DNA from: an uncultured Phycisphaerales bacterium
GTDB lineage: Bacteria; Planctomycetota; Phycisphaerae; Sedimentisphaerales; Anaerobacaceae
Direction: 5' to 3'
Assembly (NCBI GenBank): GCA_937927975.1
Contig: CALEZT010000225.1
Coordinates: forward strand, 1-55,576
DNA: 55,576 nucleotides
Made by a program: the position numbers and the translations under genes. The notes below the pieces were generated by a model. That model did not search any database. It had not been told where the DNA came from and saw nothing but the letters and a program-made list of their open reading frames with translations. Positions 17,292 through 25,266 of this stretch are shown here, piece after piece. How positions within the stretch are numbered: the first letter of the stretch is position 1; every line of letters starts with the position of its first letter.

Positions 17292-19418
17292 TCAATACAA
17301 ACCATCCTCAGAGAGCGCGAAAACCAGGGACGGAACATCGTATCTCATGTCATCTCCGCTGTCGGCCACAGCGAGAAAGACACCCTCATCCGTCGTGAAG
17401 AACGCCACATCCCCCGCTCCCTGAGCGGGCACGGCTTGAGACTCCACAAAACGAGTCCCGTTCCACTTGTAGAGCGTCGAATCGACCTGATCGTCCGCAT
17501 CGTCGCGACGGTTGGCGACCGCCAGCCAGAGTTCCTGGCCCACGGCCAGCGAATCCAGGGCGGCAGCCGCCTGCGTCGGCAGGATTTGATACGGGACGAA
17601 ACTCGTCTGGTCCCACTTGTACACGCGAGAATCCACCCGGTGTGATTGCGCATTCGATCCATTCGCTGCAATGAGATATGAATCCGCGCCGATCTGCAGG
17701 AACTCCCAATCGGCGGCGCCCTGCGTCGCGACGGCCTGAAATTCGACGAAACCCCGGCCATCCCATCCGTAGATCCGGGAAACCTCGTTGCCGCCATCGC
17801 CCTCTTGCGAATTGGCGATAGCCAGGAAGGGCACATCCTCGATGGTGAAGAACTCGCAATCCGCGGCCCCGCTCGTCGGGATCGACTGGAACTGGGCGAA
17901 TTGCGTCCCGTCCCATCGGAAGATCGTCGAATTCACATCCCATGTCGCATCGGACCGGCTGTTGGCGACCGCCAGGTAATGCCGGCCCTCGATGGTGAAG
18001 AACTCGCAATCCATCGCGCCGCTGGTGGCAAGGTCCTGGTGCCACACGAAGGCCGCTCCGTCCCACCGATACAACTTCGAATCGACGCGATAGGTCGCAT
18101 CGTCCCGCTCATGGGCGACCGCCAGGAAATGCTGGTCTGCGATGGAGAAGAACTCGCAATCCGAAGCCCCCTGGGCGGGAATCGACTGCTGTAGGACGAA
18201 GACGCTTCCATTCCATCGGTAGGTGTTCACATCAACCTGATAAGTGAGATCGTCCCGGCTGTTTGCGACCGCAAGATAGCAGTTGTCTTCGATCGTGAAC
18301 GGTTCGATGTCCCGCGCGCCCCGACTCGCGATGGACTGACGCCAAACGAAGCCGGGCTTCGGGTTCGCCGAGATCGTCGCCTCTTTCGCCAGCGTCGCAA
18401 CCGCCGCGCGGACCACGTCTGTCGCGAAATCGTAGTCGTACGTGACCCCGCTGGGCGAGAGCGGGTCGTTGGCGGGCCCGTCGTCGGCATCCCCCGGCTG
18501 ATGGTAGTAGGCGTTGGAGCCGTACCACCAGATCTCGGTGGCGGTGTTCTCCGCAATCATCAAGGCGGGATACCCTGCCGCGATGAAGGGCCCCTGGTCG
18601 CCGGCGTCCCAGTAGAACCCGCTGGGGGACCCCGGGTCCACTTTCAACGTCGGAACATACGCCGCAATGGCGTCCATGAAGACGTGGGCCCAGGCCAGAC
18701 ACACCGGGGTCTTCCGCGTCTCGATGTCCAGATCGGTCGGAGCCTGCGGGTTGCTGTCCCAGGCGGGTCGAAGGATCATGTCGAGATTGAGCACGCCGAG
18801 GACTCGCTCCTTGCCCGCGACGACGACCTTGTTGACGTAGTCCTGGCTGCCCAGCATCCAGTCCTCCTCCGCGTTGAAGCCGATGAACCGCACGGTCGCA
18901 GCGGGATTGTATTGCGTCAGCACGCGGGCCGCCTCCAAGACCCCAGCGGTGCCCGAGGCGTTGTCGTCGCCGCCGGGACGTTCCCCGACCGAGGTTGTGT
19001 CGTAGTGGGCACAGACGATGTAGACGTCCTCCGGTCGTGTGGAGCCCCGCAGTTCCGCAACCACATTGCGATAGGTCCCCTGAACTTCGACGGTCAGACC
19101 CATCGCGCCAAGCTGGTCCACCAGATACAGACGGGCCTCGCGGTTTCCCGGCGTCCCGGCATCAGTCCAGGCGGGATTGAACAGAGCGACCCCAGCGGCC
19201 CATCCGTCGCGATTGCGGTAGCCCTGGTCGTAGGCCGAGCCGCCGTAGAGGCCCAATCCCATGTTCTGAATGTCGACTTGATAGATGCGATACTGGCTTC
19301 GAGAGGTCTTGCGGACCGCCTCGTGCACGATATCGCCGGCCCGCGTCGAAGGCGACGCCAGAGCAGACACAAGGCACGTGAGGTGGAGAACACTCAGGGT
19401 CATCATCGAACTTCGCAT
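17292..19418 (-). CDS. Secreted M28 metallopeptidase with seven EAR/EPTP repeats
   Basis: 708 residues. After a signal peptide comes a zinc peptidase of family M28: the expected ligands are His138/Asp140 (AHYDTTS), Asp151 or 152 (GGDDNASG), Glu184/185 (NAEED), Asp213 (NLDM) and His306 (YHQPGD). From residue 357 the protein consists of seven consecutive units of about 48-50 residues, each of the form F-V-x-x-Q-x-[IL]-x-[AT]-x-G-A-x-D-x-E-x-F then YLAVANSRDD then a Y-[RK]-W-[DN]-G end. These match EAR/EPTP repeats, and seven is the number that closes a beta-propeller. The peptidase should act outside the cytoplasm as an aminopeptidase; the propeller probably mediates binding. Confidence 0.9.
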   Translation of the reverse strand: MRSSMMTLSVLHLTCLVSALASPSTRAGDIVHEAVRKTSRSQYRIYQVDIQNMGLGLYGGSAYDQGYRNRDGWAAGVALFNPAWTDAGTPGNREARLYLVDQLGAMGLTVEVQGTYRNVVAELRGSTRPEDVYIVCAHYDTTSVGERPGGDDNASGTAGVLEAARVLTQYNPAATVRFIGFNAEEDWMLGSQDYVNKVVVAGKERVLGVLNLDMILRPAWDSNPQAPTDLDIETRKTPVCLAWAHVFMDAIAAYVPTLKVDPGSPSGFYWDAGDQGPFIAAGYPALMIAENTATEIWWYGSNAYYHQPGDADDGPANDPLSPSGVTYDYDFATDVVRAAVATLAKEATISANPKPGFVWRQSIASRGARDIEPFTIEDNCYLAVANSRDDLTYQVDVNTYRWNGSVFVLQQSIPAQGASDCEFFSIADQHFLAVAHERDDATYRVDSKLYRWDGAAFVWHQDLATSGAMDCEFFTIEGRHYLAVANSRSDATWDVNSTIFRWDGTQFAQFQSIPTSGAADCEFFTIEDVPFLAIANSQEGDGGNEVSRIYGWDGRGFVEFQAVATQGAADWEFLQIGADSYLIAANGSNAQSHRVDSRVYKWDQTSFVPYQILPTQAAAALDSLAVGQELWLAVANRRDDADDQVDSTLYKWNGTRFVESQAVPAQGAGDVAFFTTDEGVFLAVADSGDDMRYDVPSLVFALSEDGLY

Positions 19419-19489
19419 TCCATCACCGTCCGGAGGCTGAACATCGCTTGCACGATCGCCCGGTCGATCCGGCGATCAACTCCCCCTCC

Positions 19490-19518
19490 AGAATACCCGC
19501 TGGCAGCGGGGAAAACAA
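19490..19518 (-). promoter_or_regulatory. Promoter of the M28 peptidase gene
   Basis: On the minus strand TTGTTT (19513-19518) and TATTCT (19490-19495) with a 17-nt spacer. The expected untranslated leader is about 65 nt. Confidence 0.5.
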
Positions 19519-19637
19519 GCCCATGCGCCTGGGTTTGCCTCGAAATCGGCAAAACGCTCGATTCCTGTGAAATCTTTCGCTCCCCGACGCGACTGAGGGG
19601 ATGAACCGAACGCTCAAGACGCTTGAAGGAGTCTCCC

Positions 19638-20294
19638 ATGATGAGTCAACCTTCGTACATCACGTTTCGCAGACACACGTTTCTGTCGAGCCTGGCGATG
19701 GGCCTGTGCGGCATCGTCATCACCCTGCTGATCAGCGGCACGGTGGTGGCGCTGTACGCGGCGCATCTGGCAGGCGAGAAGTCGGACCAGGTCCTTTCGC
19801 TGGCGAAGGGCGCTATCCACGGCCTGCCCGAGTTCACGAAATCCCTGCCCCCGGCCCTGTCGGACATGCTGAACGACCGGCGAGACCCCCGATACGTCCA
19901 CGAATTGTCCGTCTCGGCCCAAGCGATCTCGGAGCCGGATGAACACGGACGGATCCGAACCGAGATTGAAGTGGTCAACAATGGCGATGCGGTCGTCTCG
20001 CTTCTATCGCTGAGGATCACCCTTCTCGACGAAAAGGAGCGTCTGATGTGCGAGTCTCAGGAGTGGGCGGCTACCCCCGTCGCAGCCGACGGCGGTTGGC
20101 GAGGCCCTATTCTGCCGGGCTCGAAGCGACGCTTCGTCAGCTACGCCGGATGCCCTTGGGCGGCCCGTCATGCGGAGACCCTTGGCGCACAGGTCGAAAT
20201 CACCGAACTGCGGGTTTGGAACGAGAAAAGCCAGAACTCTCAGGCCGAGACGAGCGCTGCCGCCAAACCCTGCGACTCGGACACGAATGGATAA
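19638..20294 (+). CDS. Membrane-anchored protein of unknown function
   Basis: 218 residues. One strong membrane helix near residues 18-42 (FLSSLAMGLCGIVITLLISGTVVALYAAHL) is followed by a mostly soluble domain with IRTEIEVVNNGDAVVSLLSLRITLLDEKE, an immunoglobulin-like beta pattern, and AGCPWAARHAETLGAQVEITELRVW. AAGGAG ends 6 nt before ATG 19638, which fixes the start. It would be anchored in the inner membrane with the domain outside. No recognised family and no operon partner. Confidence 0.7.
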   Translation: MMSQPSYITFRRHTFLSSLAMGLCGIVITLLISGTVVALYAAHLAGEKSDQVLSLAKGAIHGLPEFTKSLPPALSDMLNDRRDPRYVHELSVSAQAISEPDEHGRIRTEIEVVNNGDAVVSLLSLRITLLDEKERLMCESQEWAATPVAADGGWRGPILPGSKRRFVSYAGCPWAARHAETLGAQVEITELRVWNEKSQNSQAETSAAAKPCDSDTNG

Positions 20295-20365
20295 TCCGCG
20301 ATTTGCTCCTGGACTGACTCTCCGGTTCAACCGAGCATGACAAAGGGGACCGCCCCCCAGAGCGG

Positions 20366-20878
20366 TCATTTCATGCCCAGTTCCTTCTTGAGCTGGCGGA
20401 CCCATCTGTCCACGCGGTCGGCAGTCTTACCAGGTTCGCTATCCTCGTCCAGGGCCAAACCAACCAGATTGTCCCCGAGTTCCGCGGCCGAAGCCTGGAA
20501 GCTGTAATCCTTCTTGGAGCACAAGCCGATCACCTGTACGCCCATGGGCTTGACCTTCTCATAGAGCAGGCCGATGCCGTCGACGAAATGATCCGGATAG
20601 CGTTTCTGGTCGCCCAGTCCGAAGAAGGCGACCTTCTTGCCTCGAAGGGCCTCGCTGGTCAACGAATCCTCGAACAGGGCCCATTCATCCTGCAAACCGC
20701 CCCAGTGCCACGTCGAAGTGCCCAGAATCAGCGTGTCGTACTTCTTGAGTTCCCCAGCGGTCACCGTTCCCACGTCGAGTAGATCGACCACCCCCGGCCC
20801 AAACGCTTTGCCGATCAGTTCCGCCGCTTTGACGGTGTTTCCGGTCGTGCTGCCATAGAATAGCCCGATCTTGGCCAT
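20366..20878 (-). CDS. fldA: Flavodoxin
   Basis: 170 residues, a long-chain flavodoxin. The phosphate loop YGSTTGNTVKAAELIG binds FMN; LILGTSTWHWGGLQDEW and FFGLGDQKRYPDHFVDGIG are the two FMN-ring loops, with Trp and Tyr in the expected positions. It carries one electron in cytoplasmic reductions, for instance for radical-SAM enzymes. Start at 20878 follows GGAGAAAACTG. A possible minus-strand promoter (CTGAAA, 17 nt, TGTAAT) lies upstream. The gene name is given by family; a second flavodoxin elsewhere cannot be excluded. Confidence 0.92.
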   Translation of the reverse strand: MAKIGLFYGSTTGNTVKAAELIGKAFGPGVVDLLDVGTVTAGELKKYDTLILGTSTWHWGGLQDEWALFEDSLTSEALRGKKVAFFGLGDQKRYPDHFVDGIGLLYEKVKPMGVQVIGLCSKKDYSFQASAAELGDNLVGLALDEDSEPGKTADRVDRWVRQLKKELGMK

Positions 20879-21044
20879 CAGTTTTCTCCTTCTCCTTGCC
20901 TGGACCTTCCCATTCACGGACCCGGCGGCATTACAGTGCCCGCCACTCTGAGTTTCAGGTGTTTACGAAACCTGTGGCGACGCGGTTCAGAACTCCTACC
21001 CAAGGAACCGAAATCTGTTTCTCATTATAAGGGATCGTCGTAGA

Positions 21045-21719
21045 ATGACGCCATCTTTGAAAGGGATGCAGAGGTCTATGTGGCTCCTGACGCTCCTCGG
21101 ATTGGCGATCGTCTTGATCGTTCTGACCACCACCGTACTCAAGCTGCACCCATTCCTGGCCCTGCTGCTGGCGGCGTTCGGCTACGGAATCGCCTCGGAC
21201 AGGATGTCCCTGAAGGAGGTCGTCGACGCGGTCAACCTCGGCTTCGGCGGCACGATCGGCTCCATCGGCATCGTGATCCTGGCGGGCTCGATCATCATCA
21301 TCACCGGCAGCGGCGGCGCGTTCGGCAAGATCCTCCAGAGTTCCGGAATCGGCGACATCATCACGACCCATCTGGGCGGGAGCACCAGCCTGCGCATTCT
21401 GCTGCCATTCGCGGTCGCGGCGGCCCTCAAGACGGCGCAGGGCTCCTCCACCGTCGCGATCATCACGACCGCCGGGATCATGTCTCCCCTGCTCGAATCG
21501 CTCCATCTGGGCGACCCCACCGGTCGGGCCTTGGCGGTAATCTCCATTGGAGCCGGCTCCATGGTGGTCAGCCACGTCAACGACAGCTACTTCTGGGTCG
21601 TCACCGGCGTCTCGAAGATGAGCATGAGGGAAGGCTGCCGGCTCCAAACGCTGGGCACACTCGTTCAGGGCTGCACCGCCGCCGCTGCGCTGTGGGTGGT
21701 CGGTGTCCTCATCCTGTAG
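21045..21719 (+). CDS. Half-size GntP-family permease (internal deletion)
   Basis: 224 residues instead of about 440. The N-terminal part (LHPFLALLLAAFGYGIASDRM to GSIGIVILAGSI) matches the start of GntP gluconate permeases. After residue 84 the sequence jumps to the C-terminal part (TGSGGAFGKILQSSGIG, LKTAQGSSTVAIITTAGI, VVSHVNDSYFWVV). About 200 middle residues, including several helices, are missing without loss of frame. Either it is a deletion derivative, or a true short form that works as an oligomer. The start is uncertain: ATG 21045, 21066 and 21078 are all possible and none has an ideal Shine-Dalgarno. A TATAAG sequence lies just upstream. Confidence 0.75.
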   Translation: MTPSLKGMQRSMWLLTLLGLAIVLIVLTTTVLKLHPFLALLLAAFGYGIASDRMSLKEVVDAVNLGFGGTIGSIGIVILAGSIIIITGSGGAFGKILQSSGIGDIITTHLGGSTSLRILLPFAVAAALKTAQGSSTVAIITTAGIMSPLLESLHLGDPTGRALAVISIGAGSMVVSHVNDSYFWVVTGVSKMSMREGCRLQTLGTLVQGCTAAAALWVVGVLIL

Positions 21720-21731
21720 GTCGGCGCAGCG

Positions 21732-23474
21732 CTACTCCAGCTCTTGCGTGACGATCCGGAGGATCTCCTTCTCCCGGCGTTGCAGGAGTTCGCCCAGGCC
21801 AAAGAGACTCAGCGCGTAGATCGTGACGATGACCGCCAACTCCGCGATCGAAAGGACAAGATAGGCCAGTTGAGCGACGAGCCCATCGGCTTGGAACACC
21901 AGAAGAACCGCCAGAGCGGGCAGGAATAGAAGCGACAGAATCGCCATGCAGATCAGATGCGCCAGGAAGCTCAACAGCGCCCTGGCCGCGCTGACTTTGG
22001 TCTGGGCAAGCGTTCCCTCGCGAATCCGAAACGGCAGCAGCGAAGAGATCACGTTGCCCAGAATACTGGCGAGGAAGAACGCCGCGAACAGTTGCACCAC
22101 CGCCGCCAGGATGACCACTGCGCCGAGCCGCAACCCCAGCGCCGCCAGAGCCAGATACACCACGCCCAAGGCCAGGGCCACCGGCAACAGAGCCAGGTTC
22201 TTGCCCAGCAGGATGTGCGCCCTGGGCATCGGGGACAACACCAGCGTGCGGAACGCCGCGCGGTCCAGACCGAAATGGTTGGTCATCAGATAGAGCATGC
22301 CCAGGAACGGCAGCAAAGCCATCCCGGTCGCGTAGAAGAGCTGCATGCGAAAGCTGTAATCGCGGGAATGGGAGAGCAACGCTGTGCCGGCGAACACAAT
22401 GATCATGACCACGTTGTACGCCAAGGCCATCTTGACCTCGGTCGCCCGCCGGAGCGATTGCAGCGCAGCCAGCATCATGGTCACGGCGTCCTCGGGCAAA
22501 CCCGGCAGCCTCCGCTCCAACAGGCCTCCGCGAGCCGGCGCCGCGGCCTTGCGACGCGCCGAACGCTCCGCTCGGGCCTTCTTCTGTCCGGTTCGTCCCT
22601 CGTAGAACCGCACGGTCGAGCGATAGGCTCGGGACAGGCCCAGTGAGCCGATGCCGAACAGACCCAAGGCGGCCAGAGCCGCCGGAGCGGGATCGCCTTC
22701 TCCCAGGGACATCGCCCCCTGGCCGACCCACAGCGGCGGAACCAGCTTGTGCGCCAGGAGAACCGCAGGCGGGATGCCGTCGCGGGGTTGCGGTTCACGC
22801 TCGCCCTGGGCCTTCGCCTGGGTTCGAGTCCGCATCCTGGCGGGATGCTTCGGAAAGAACGCGAAGTTCAGGAGATTCGGAAGCTGGCAGAGCAGCACGA
22901 AGGACATTGTGACAATGGCGACCACCGCGCGATAGCGACGCGGATTCCTCATGAGGATCACCAGCCATCCGCGTAGATGGTAGGTCCAGGCCGTGACCGC
23001 GAACAACAAGCCCAGGACCAGCGGGACCATCAGGAGCATCGCCACGTGCCCGCGCAAAGCCAGACCGACCGCCAGGAACAGCATCGCAGGGAAGAACACG
23101 ATGATGCTCAACGTGACGTGAGACGCGAGGTAGTTCACCAGGAACACGCTCTTGAGCGAGATCGGCAGATGCAGGAGCTTGCCGATATCGACGGATTCGG
23201 CCCGCTGGATCGTCGAGAGGATCCCGATGCACCAGAAAAGCAGAAACAGGATCGTCAGAAGGTCGTACACAACCAACAGGACTGGCGGCGCTGCCGCCTT
23301 GAGACCCAGGACACCGGCCAGCAGCCCTGCGACACCCCCGCCGACGCCGATCAGCAGCAGGAGAGCCATGACGATAAGGCTGATCGCGACGCTGACCCGT
23401 CCGCCACGGGCCCACTGGTTTCGCGTCAGCCGCCAGCGCAGCCACAGAATCGTTTGGATCTGGCTCCAGTGCAT
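21732..23474 (-). CDS. ABC exporter permease
   Basis: 580 residues of ABC-2 exporter type with about 12 hydrophobic segments grouped near residues 28-70, 110-185 and 330-560. The long central loop near residues 200-320 is rich in Arg, Lys and Ala. No domain marks the substrate. It begins directly after the ATPase stop codon, with no intervening base, so both subunits are translationally coupled. Confidence 0.82.
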   Translation of the reverse strand: MHWSQIQTILWLRWRLTRNQWARGGRVSVAISLIVMALLLLIGVGGGVAGLLAGVLGLKAAAPPVLLVVYDLLTILFLLFWCIGILSTIQRAESVDIGKLLHLPISLKSVFLVNYLASHVTLSIIVFFPAMLFLAVGLALRGHVAMLLMVPLVLGLLFAVTAWTYHLRGWLVILMRNPRRYRAVVAIVTMSFVLLCQLPNLLNFAFFPKHPARMRTRTQAKAQGEREPQPRDGIPPAVLLAHKLVPPLWVGQGAMSLGEGDPAPAALAALGLFGIGSLGLSRAYRSTVRFYEGRTGQKKARAERSARRKAAAPARGGLLERRLPGLPEDAVTMMLAALQSLRRATEVKMALAYNVVMIIVFAGTALLSHSRDYSFRMQLFYATGMALLPFLGMLYLMTNHFGLDRAAFRTLVLSPMPRAHILLGKNLALLPVALALGVVYLALAALGLRLGAVVILAAVVQLFAAFFLASILGNVISSLLPFRIREGTLAQTKVSAARALLSFLAHLICMAILSLLFLPALAVLLVFQADGLVAQLAYLVLSIAELAVIVTIYALSLFGLGELLQRREKEILRIVTQELE

Positions 23475-24236
23475 CTAGCCCTCCAGCCAGCTCAGGGTCT
23501 GGCGTTCGACCTGGCCCAGGCCCACAGTGGCGATGAACCGGTCCTCCAGGGTGCCGCTCTGACGGATTTCGGCCATCGTGCCCTGAAAGACGAGCCTGCC
23601 CTGCGCGATGATGCCGACGGCCGAGCACAGCTTCTCCACGATCTCCAGGACATGGGAGGTCAGGAAGATCGTGGCGCCCCGCTGCACACATCGGCTGAGC
23701 ATGTCCCGCAGCACGCGCGAGGCCACCGCGTCGACCCCTTCGAACGGCTCATCGAGGAACAGGATGTCCGGACTGGCGATCAGCGCCGCCGCCAGGGCGA
23801 GCTTCTTTTTCATGCCGTGCGAGTACTCCATCGTGAGCTTGCGTTCCTCGTCCGCCAGGCCCATCAGCGACAGCAGCTCCTCGCAGCGCTCGCGGACGGT
23901 CGGCAGCGGCAATCGATACATCCGCCCGACGAAGGTCAAATACTCCCGCCCCGTCAGATTGTCGAACAGACCGAGCTGCTCGGGCACGACGCCGACCCGA
24001 CGCTTGATTTCCCGGGCTGCGTTGCTGTCGGACAGGTCCTGGTCGAGAATTCGCATCACGCCGCCGCTGGGGGCCAGCAGGCCTGTCAGCATCTTGATCG
24101 TCGTCGATTTGCCCGCGCCGTTGGGACCGAGAAACCCGTAGAACGTCCCTTTCTCGACGCGCAGATCGAGTCCATCCACAGCGACCACCTCGCCGAACCG
24201 CCGACTCAATCCTCTCGTCTCAATCGCAAGTGTCAT
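23475..24236 (-). CDS. ABC transporter ATP-binding protein
   Basis: 253 residues: Walker A GPNGAGKSTT near 34, Q-loop PEQLG, an unusual signature SHGMKKKLALAAAL (S-H-G in place of L-S-G-G-Q; S-x-G-M-[KRQ] variants are usual in ABC-2 exporters), Walker B ILFLDEPFEG and H-loop TSHVLE. It is the nucleotide-binding half of the ABC exporter whose permease follows with zero spacing. ATG 24236 has no Shine-Dalgarno, and a promoter ends 8 nt upstream. Longer open frame upstream is not coding. Confidence 0.9.
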   Translation of the reverse strand: MTLAIETRGLSRRFGEVVAVDGLDLRVEKGTFYGFLGPNGAGKSTTIKMLTGLLAPSGGVMRILDQDLSDSNAAREIKRRVGVVPEQLGLFDNLTGREYLTFVGRMYRLPLPTVRERCEELLSLMGLADEERKLTMEYSHGMKKKLALAAALIASPDILFLDEPFEGVDAVASRVLRDMLSRCVQRGATIFLTSHVLEIVEKLCSAVGIIAQGRLVFQGTMAEIRQSGTLEDRFIATVGLGQVERQTLSWLEG

Positions 24237-24244
24237 AGGGACAT

Positions 24245-24273
24245 AGTGTAATCGGGCAGGGTCTTGTTGCCAA
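24245..24273 (-). promoter_or_regulatory. Promoter at the ABC ATPase start (near-leaderless)
   Basis: On the minus strand TTGGCA (24268-24273) and TACACT (24245-24250), spacer 17 nt. The -10 box ends 8 nt before ATG 24236, so the mRNA would start at or within two bases of the start codon. Confidence 0.6.
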
Positions 24274-24392
24274 CAGACAACTTCAGGGCGGAGAATGCCG
24301 AAATCCGAAACCCACGTCCCATAACCCAAACTGCGACCCGCCCGGCCGCAACACTGGTGTTTTCGGGCCTTTCCGGCCGATAGATACACCAT

Positions 24393-25187
24393 ATGGGTAC
24401 TCGGTTCACGCATGTGCAGTCGGATGATACAACGCAGGAGGCGACCTCCGTGCCTGTGCCGAGATCGCCAGGCACTCGCCAGCGAACCAAGCCTTGCCCG
24501 TTCTGTGCCGAGACGATCCGCTTCGCGGCGATCAAATGCCGCTACTGCGGCGAGTTCCTCACCGGAGACCGACGCCAAGCCCTTGGGAAGCTCCGCGCCG
24601 GCGCCGGCGAATCCCAAGACGATTCGCAGACTCAAGACGCGCCGGCAGAGGAGGAGAGCGACCTGCTCTGGTCCGGCCGACCCAGCCTCTTCACTCTGGC
24701 GGGCGCGGCGGTCCGAACCACGTTCCTTGTGGCCCTGTGCGGCGTGGCGTATCACTACCCGTTGGCCCTGTTCGTAACGCGCCTCCCCAAGTCGAACGTG
24801 CCCGCGGCGCAATTGGCGACGGTCGAAGGGTGGGTGGATCTCGCGGCCCTGGGACTGGCGGTCGTTGCCCTGCTGGTCCTGGCCTGGAAGATCGCCTCGC
24901 TCAAGAGCATCCACTACGAAGTGACGCCCGATCGGGTCGAGTGGTCCCGCGGCATCTTCGACCGCCAGGTCGACAACATCGACATGTTCCGCGTGGTCGA
25001 CCTGAAGCTGCACCGCTCGCTGATCGAATGCCTGCTCGGCATCGGAACGGTCGTGCTGATCACCAAGGACGAAACCGACCCGGAGTTCGAGTTTGTCAAC
25101 GTCCGTCGGTGCCGGCGCCTGTACGACATACTCAAGGAACTCAGCCTCAAGGCCGACAGGAAGTGGAACGTCCTGCACCTCGACTAG
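24393..25187 (+). CDS. Zinc-ribbon and PH-like domain membrane protein
   Basis: 264 residues. A treble-clef-like zinc ribbon (CPFCAETIRFAAIKCRYCGEF, four cysteines, near residues 35-55) is followed by an acidic Gln/Asp-rich linker, two membrane helices (near 108-128 and 150-168) and a bacterial PH-like domain (HYEVTPDRVEWSRGIFDRQVDNIDMFRVVDL, as in YdbS/YdbT proteins). It is divergent from the ABC genes across 156 bp. No Shine-Dalgarno precedes ATG 24393. Its role is probably membrane homeostasis; the partner is unknown. Confidence 0.75.
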   Translation: MGTRFTHVQSDDTTQEATSVPVPRSPGTRQRTKPCPFCAETIRFAAIKCRYCGEFLTGDRRQALGKLRAGAGESQDDSQTQDAPAEEESDLLWSGRPSLFTLAGAAVRTTFLVALCGVAYHYPLALFVTRLPKSNVPAAQLATVEGWVDLAALGLAVVALLVLAWKIASLKSIHYEVTPDRVEWSRGIFDRQVDNIDMFRVVDLKLHRSLIECLLGIGTVVLITKDETDPEFEFVNVRRCRRLYDILKELSLKADRKWNVLHLD

Positions 25188-25266
25188 GCATCTTCGCTAC
25201 CCTGAGGAACGGGTGAGAATTCCAAGAAACCGGTAACCGACCACCCGGAAGAGCCACTAGTACAAT

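Noticed and set aside
22800..22870. Sequence GGTTCGAGTCC reminiscent of a tRNA T-arm
   Set aside because: It lies inside the ABC permease coding region, and no acceptor, D or anticodon arms can be drawn around it.
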